From the NCBI GenBank assembly GCA_007123625.1, contig SKKS01000191.1, forward strand, positions 1 to 7,566: a stretch of 7,566 nt of DNA, in the 5' to 3' direction. Both the position numbers and the translations under genes were made by a program. The first letter of the stretch is position 1. The number at the start of each line of letters is the position of its first letter. Origin of the DNA: Paracoccaceae bacterium (GTDB lineage Bacteria; Pseudomonadota; Alphaproteobacteria; Rhodobacterales; Rhodobacteraceae). Below the pieces are notes generated by a model. That model was not told the DNA's origin. It saw nothing but the letters and a program-made list of their open reading frames with translations, and did not search any database. This document shows, one piece after another, positions 5,129 through 7,566 of this stretch.

Positions 5129-7147
5129 GTGGATTTTGAAGCCTTGCGCCAGCGCAACCCTGATCACTGGACGAAAGCCACCGCCATCCGCGCGCTGACG
5201 ATGGATGCCGTGCAGGCCGCCAACTCGGGCCACCCCGGCATGCCGATGGGCATGGCCGATGTGGCAACGGTCCTGTTCGAGAAGCACTTGAAGTTCGATG
5301 CTGGCGCCCCGGACTGGGCCGACCGCGACCGCTTCATCCTGTCGGCGGGGCATGGCTCGATGCTGCTTTATGCGCTGCTGCATCTGACCGGTTATGCGGA
5401 CATGACGCTCGATCAGATCCGCAACTTCCGCCAGATGGGCGGGATCACCGCAGGACACCCGGAATACGGCCACGCCAAGGGGATCGAGACCACCACCGGG
5501 CCGCTGGGCCAGGGGCTTGCCAATGCCGTGGGCTTCGCGATGGCCGAAGAAGCCCTGCGCGCCGAATTCGGCGCCAAGGTTGTCGACCACCGCACCTGGG
5601 TTATCTCCGGGGATGGCTGCCTGATGGAAGGCATCAGCCAGGAGGCGATCGGCCTTGCGGGCATGCAGAAGCTGTCGCGGCTGATCGTGCTGTGGGACAA
5701 CAACGACATTTCCATCGACGGGCGCATCGGGCTGTCGGATATCACCGACCAGCGCGCTCGCTTCGCGGCCTCGGGGTGGCATGTGGTTTCGTGCGACGGG
5801 CATGACCCGGCGGACATCGACCGCGCCTTGACTGAAGCGAAATCGTCCGACCGCCCCGTGCTGGTCGATTGCAAGACGATCATCGGCTTCGGCAGCCCGA
5901 ACAAGTCCGACAGCGCGGGCGTGCACGGCTCGCCGCTGGGAGATTCGGAAATCGCGGCCACACGTGAAGTTTATGGCTGGCCCTATGGCCCGTTTGAAAT
6001 CCCCGACGAGGCGCGCAAGGCATGGCAGGCCATCGGCAGCCGGGGCGCCAGCGCGCGCGCGGAATGGGAGGGCCGGTTCCAGAAACTTTCGGGCGCAAAA
6101 CAGGCCGAATTCACCCGCCGCATGGGCGGCGAGGCGCCGAAGAAGCTGATCTCCGCGCTGCGCGCGCTAAAAAAGCAGGTCTCGGAAACCGCGCCCAAGG
6201 TCGCCACGCGCAAATCGTCGGAAATGACACTCGAGGTCATCAACGCGGTGATGCCGGAAACCATCGGCGGGTCGGCCGACCTGACCGGGTCGAACAACAC
6301 CAAGACCGGCGGCATGGGCATCTTCGGACCGGAGAACCGCAAGGGCCGTTACGTGCACTTCGGCATCCGCGAACACGGCATGGCAGCGGCGATGAACGGC
6401 ATGGCGCTGCACGGCGGCGTGCGCCCCTATGGCGGGACATTCCTGTGTTTCACCGACTACGCGCGCGGTGCGATCCGTCTGTCAGCGCTGATGGGCCTGC
6501 CGGTGACCTATGTGATGACGCATGACAGCATCGGCCTGGGCGAAGACGGCCCCACCCACCAGCCGGTGGAGCATCTGGCCATGTTGCGCGCGACACCGAA
6601 TGTGAACGTGTTCCGCCCCGCCGACACTGTGGAAACCGCCGAGGCATGGGAATGCGCGCTGACCACGCCCGCGACCCCGTCGGTGCTGGCGCTCAGCCGC
6701 CAGAACCTGCCGACGCTGCGGCTTGAACACAAGATGAAGAACCTGACCGCGCAAGGTGCTTATGTACTGGCCGAAGCCGATGGCCCCCGCCGCGCAATCC
6801 TGATGGCAACCGGATCCGAGGTCGAAATCGCGATGGCGGCGCGCGACATCCTGCAGGCGGAAAAGATCGGCACCCGCGTGGTGTCCATGCCGTGCTGGGA
6901 ACTGTTCGAAGACCAGCCCGAAAGCTACCGGCGCAAGGTCTTGCCTGCGGGTCCGGTGCGCGTGGCGGTCGAGGCGGCGATCCGCTTCGGCTGGGACCGC
7001 TGGCTGTTCGGCGAGCGTGGCCGACGCGAGAAATCGGGGTTTGTCGGCATGCACGGCTTCGGCGCCTCGGCCCCCGCGCCCGAGCTTTACAGCCACTTCG
7101 GCATCACCGCCGAAGCGGTCGCCGACAAGGTGCGCAGCCTGCTCTGA
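5129..7147 (+). CDS. tkt: Transketolase
   Basis: Transketolase moves two-carbon ketol units between sugar phosphates in the pentose phosphate pathway, using thiamine diphosphate and a divalent cation in a cytoplasmic homodimer. From the chosen start the protein has 672 aa, normal for the family. The cofactor domain shows SGHPGMPMGMADV (33-45), SAGHGSML (72-79), the metal/ThDP motif GDGCLMEG (161-168) and the paired Asn191-Asn192. The pyrimidine domain shows FGIREHGMA (411-419), whose Glu415 corresponds to the catalytic glutamate, and DSIGLGEDGPTHQPVE (466-481). The C-terminal domain ends GFGASAPAPELYSHFGIT (643-660). The GTG at 5129 is preferred because AAGGA (5115-5119) is nine bases upstream and it gives the typical MDFEAL opening. 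Alternatives are ATG 5090 and GTG 5084, both with poor ribosome sites. No Calvin-cycle genes are visible nearby, so a cbbT role cannot be claimed. Confidence 0.96.
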   Translation: MDFEALRQRNPDHWTKATAIRALTMDAVQAANSGHPGMPMGMADVATVLFEKHLKFDAGAPDWADRDRFILSAGHGSMLLYALLHLTGYADMTLDQIRNFRQMGGITAGHPEYGHAKGIETTTGPLGQGLANAVGFAMAEEALRAEFGAKVVDHRTWVISGDGCLMEGISQEAIGLAGMQKLSRLIVLWDNNDISIDGRIGLSDITDQRARFAASGWHVVSCDGHDPADIDRALTEAKSSDRPVLVDCKTIIGFGSPNKSDSAGVHGSPLGDSEIAATREVYGWPYGPFEIPDEARKAWQAIGSRGASARAEWEGRFQKLSGAKQAEFTRRMGGEAPKKLISALRALKKQVSETAPKVATRKSSEMTLEVINAVMPETIGGSADLTGSNNTKTGGMGIFGPENRKGRYVHFGIREHGMAAAMNGMALHGGVRPYGGTFLCFTDYARGAIRLSALMGLPVTYVMTHDSIGLGEDGPTHQPVEHLAMLRATPNVNVFRPADTVETAEAWECALTTPATPSVLALSRQNLPTLRLEHKMKNLTAQGAYVLAEADGPRRAILMATGSEVEIAMAARDILQAEKIGTRVVSMPCWELFEDQPESYRRKVLPAGPVRVAVEAAIRFGWDRWLFGERGRREKSGFVGMHGFGASAPAPELYSHFGITAEAVADKVRSLL

Positions 7148-7152
7148 TCCCT

Positions 7153-7184
7153 GCGACCGGGGGGGCCGCTGCGCCCCCGGTCGC
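7153..7184. terminator. Hairpin between tkt and the EamA transporter gene
   Basis: GCGACCGGGGG (7153-7163) pairs perfectly with CCCCCGGTCGC (7174-7184), giving 11 bp with a 10-base loop. It starts five bases after the tkt stop codon. It lies between convergent genes and probably ends transcription from both sides, although neither side has a T-run. Confidence 0.6.
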
Positions 7185-7224
7185 CATTCCCGGACGGCGG
7201 GCACATGGGCAAGGTGCGGCCCAC

Positions 7225-7566
7225 CTAAGGGCGCGGTTCCGCCTCGCGTGCGGCGGCGATATCCGCGCGGGTGGCCGCACGCTTCAGCATCGCCTCGCGC
7301 CACGAAATGAAGCACACGGAGCCGATGATCACCGATCCACCCAGGATCACCCAGACATCCGCCGGCTCGCCAAAGAACACGGCGCCCAGCAGCACCGCCC
7401 AGACCAGTTGCAGGAACGTCACCGGCTGGGTGACCGTGATCGGCGCCGCCGCAAAGGCCAGTGTCATCGCGAAATGCCCCCCCGTGGCGAACAGCGCCAC
7501 CAGAAACAGCCAGGCCAGTTGCTCGACCGTCGGCGGGACCCAGACTGCCCAGGCGAAGGGCGCCAG
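7225..7566 (-). CDS. EamA/DMT-family transporter, C-terminal part (gene cut by right window edge)
   Basis: The last 113 codons of an inner-membrane transporter of the drug/metabolite transporter superfamily are visible, and the frame is open to the window edge. About three hydrophobic helices can be seen in the visible part (near residues 17-39, 45-64 and 70-88). The segment TVTQPVTFLQLVWAVLLG followed by FFGEP and a final helix ending in SWRE is typical of the second EamA repeat, where a glutamate after FFGE-like residues closes the penultimate helix. A short charged cytoplasmic tail (KRAATRADIAAAREAEPRP) ends the protein. The in-frame GTG at 7500 is an internal valine, not a start. The substrate cannot be inferred; family members export or import varied small metabolites. 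Confidence 0.87.
   Translation of the reverse strand: MAPFAWAVWVPPTVEQLAWLFLVALFATGGHFAMTLAFAAAPITVTQPVTFLQLVWAVLLGAVFFGEPADVWVILGGSVIIGSVCFISWREAMLKRAATRADIAAAREAEPRP

Noticed and set aside
4967..5926. A 319-codon minus-strand open frame antisense to transketolase
   Set aside because: It lies mostly under conserved transketolase motifs, and its composition is typical of antisense frames in GC-rich DNA. There is no family match by eye.
1..7566. Mobile elements, CRISPR arrays, phage genes, tRNA/rRNA genes
   Set aside because: I saw no repeat-spacer pattern, transposase or integrase motifs, or tRNA-like cloverleaf on either strand.

Overview
The window is GC-rich, densely packed chromosomal DNA. 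It most likely comes from an alphaproteobacterium of the Rhodobacterales/Rhodobacteraceae type. This assignment rests on the gene content (a bactofilin paired with a membrane-anchored M23 peptidase, a ZauP-like/ZapA pair, a DUF2189 membrane protein) and on remembered family sequences; no search was run. I see no mobile element, prophage gene, CRISPR array, tRNA or rRNA. Eight genes are supported, two of them cut by the window ends.

Layout. (1) Positions 1-191, minus: the N-terminus of queA (queuosine tRNA modification), running off the left edge. It is divergent from a plus-strand PrxQ/Bcp peroxiredoxin at 304-780. (2) Positions 979-2980, plus: an N-terminally membrane-anchored coiled-coil M23 endopeptidase, followed with an 11-base overlap by a bactofilin. 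This is a compact cell-shape/cell-wall module. A hairpin at 3050-3069 ends it and also serves the convergent gene that follows. (3) Positions 3114-3902, minus: a six-helix DUF2189 membrane protein with a recognisable promoter of its own. (4) Positions 4044-4929, minus: a coiled-coil ZauP-like protein and ZapA, overlapping by 8 bases, which act on the Z-ring at division. About 140 bases of strongly self-complementary sequence separate zapA from the DUF2189 gene. (5) Positions 5129-7147, plus: transketolase, divergent from the zauP/zapA operon and closed by an 11-bp hairpin. (6) Positions 7225-7566, minus: the C-terminal part of an EamA/DMT-family transporter, running off the right edge.

Two blocks concern the cell envelope and division. 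The bactofilin/M23 block couples a cytoplasmic scaffold to periplasmic peptidoglycan cleavage, and the ZauP-like/ZapA block organises FtsZ. The other genes (queA, bcp, tkt, eamA) are housekeeping genes with no evident functional link to them. I found no wholly new multi-gene system. The observations most worth checking are the bactofilin-M23 module with its MFSK-type N-terminus, the structured zapA-DUF2189 spacer, and the missing resolving cysteine in the peroxiredoxin.
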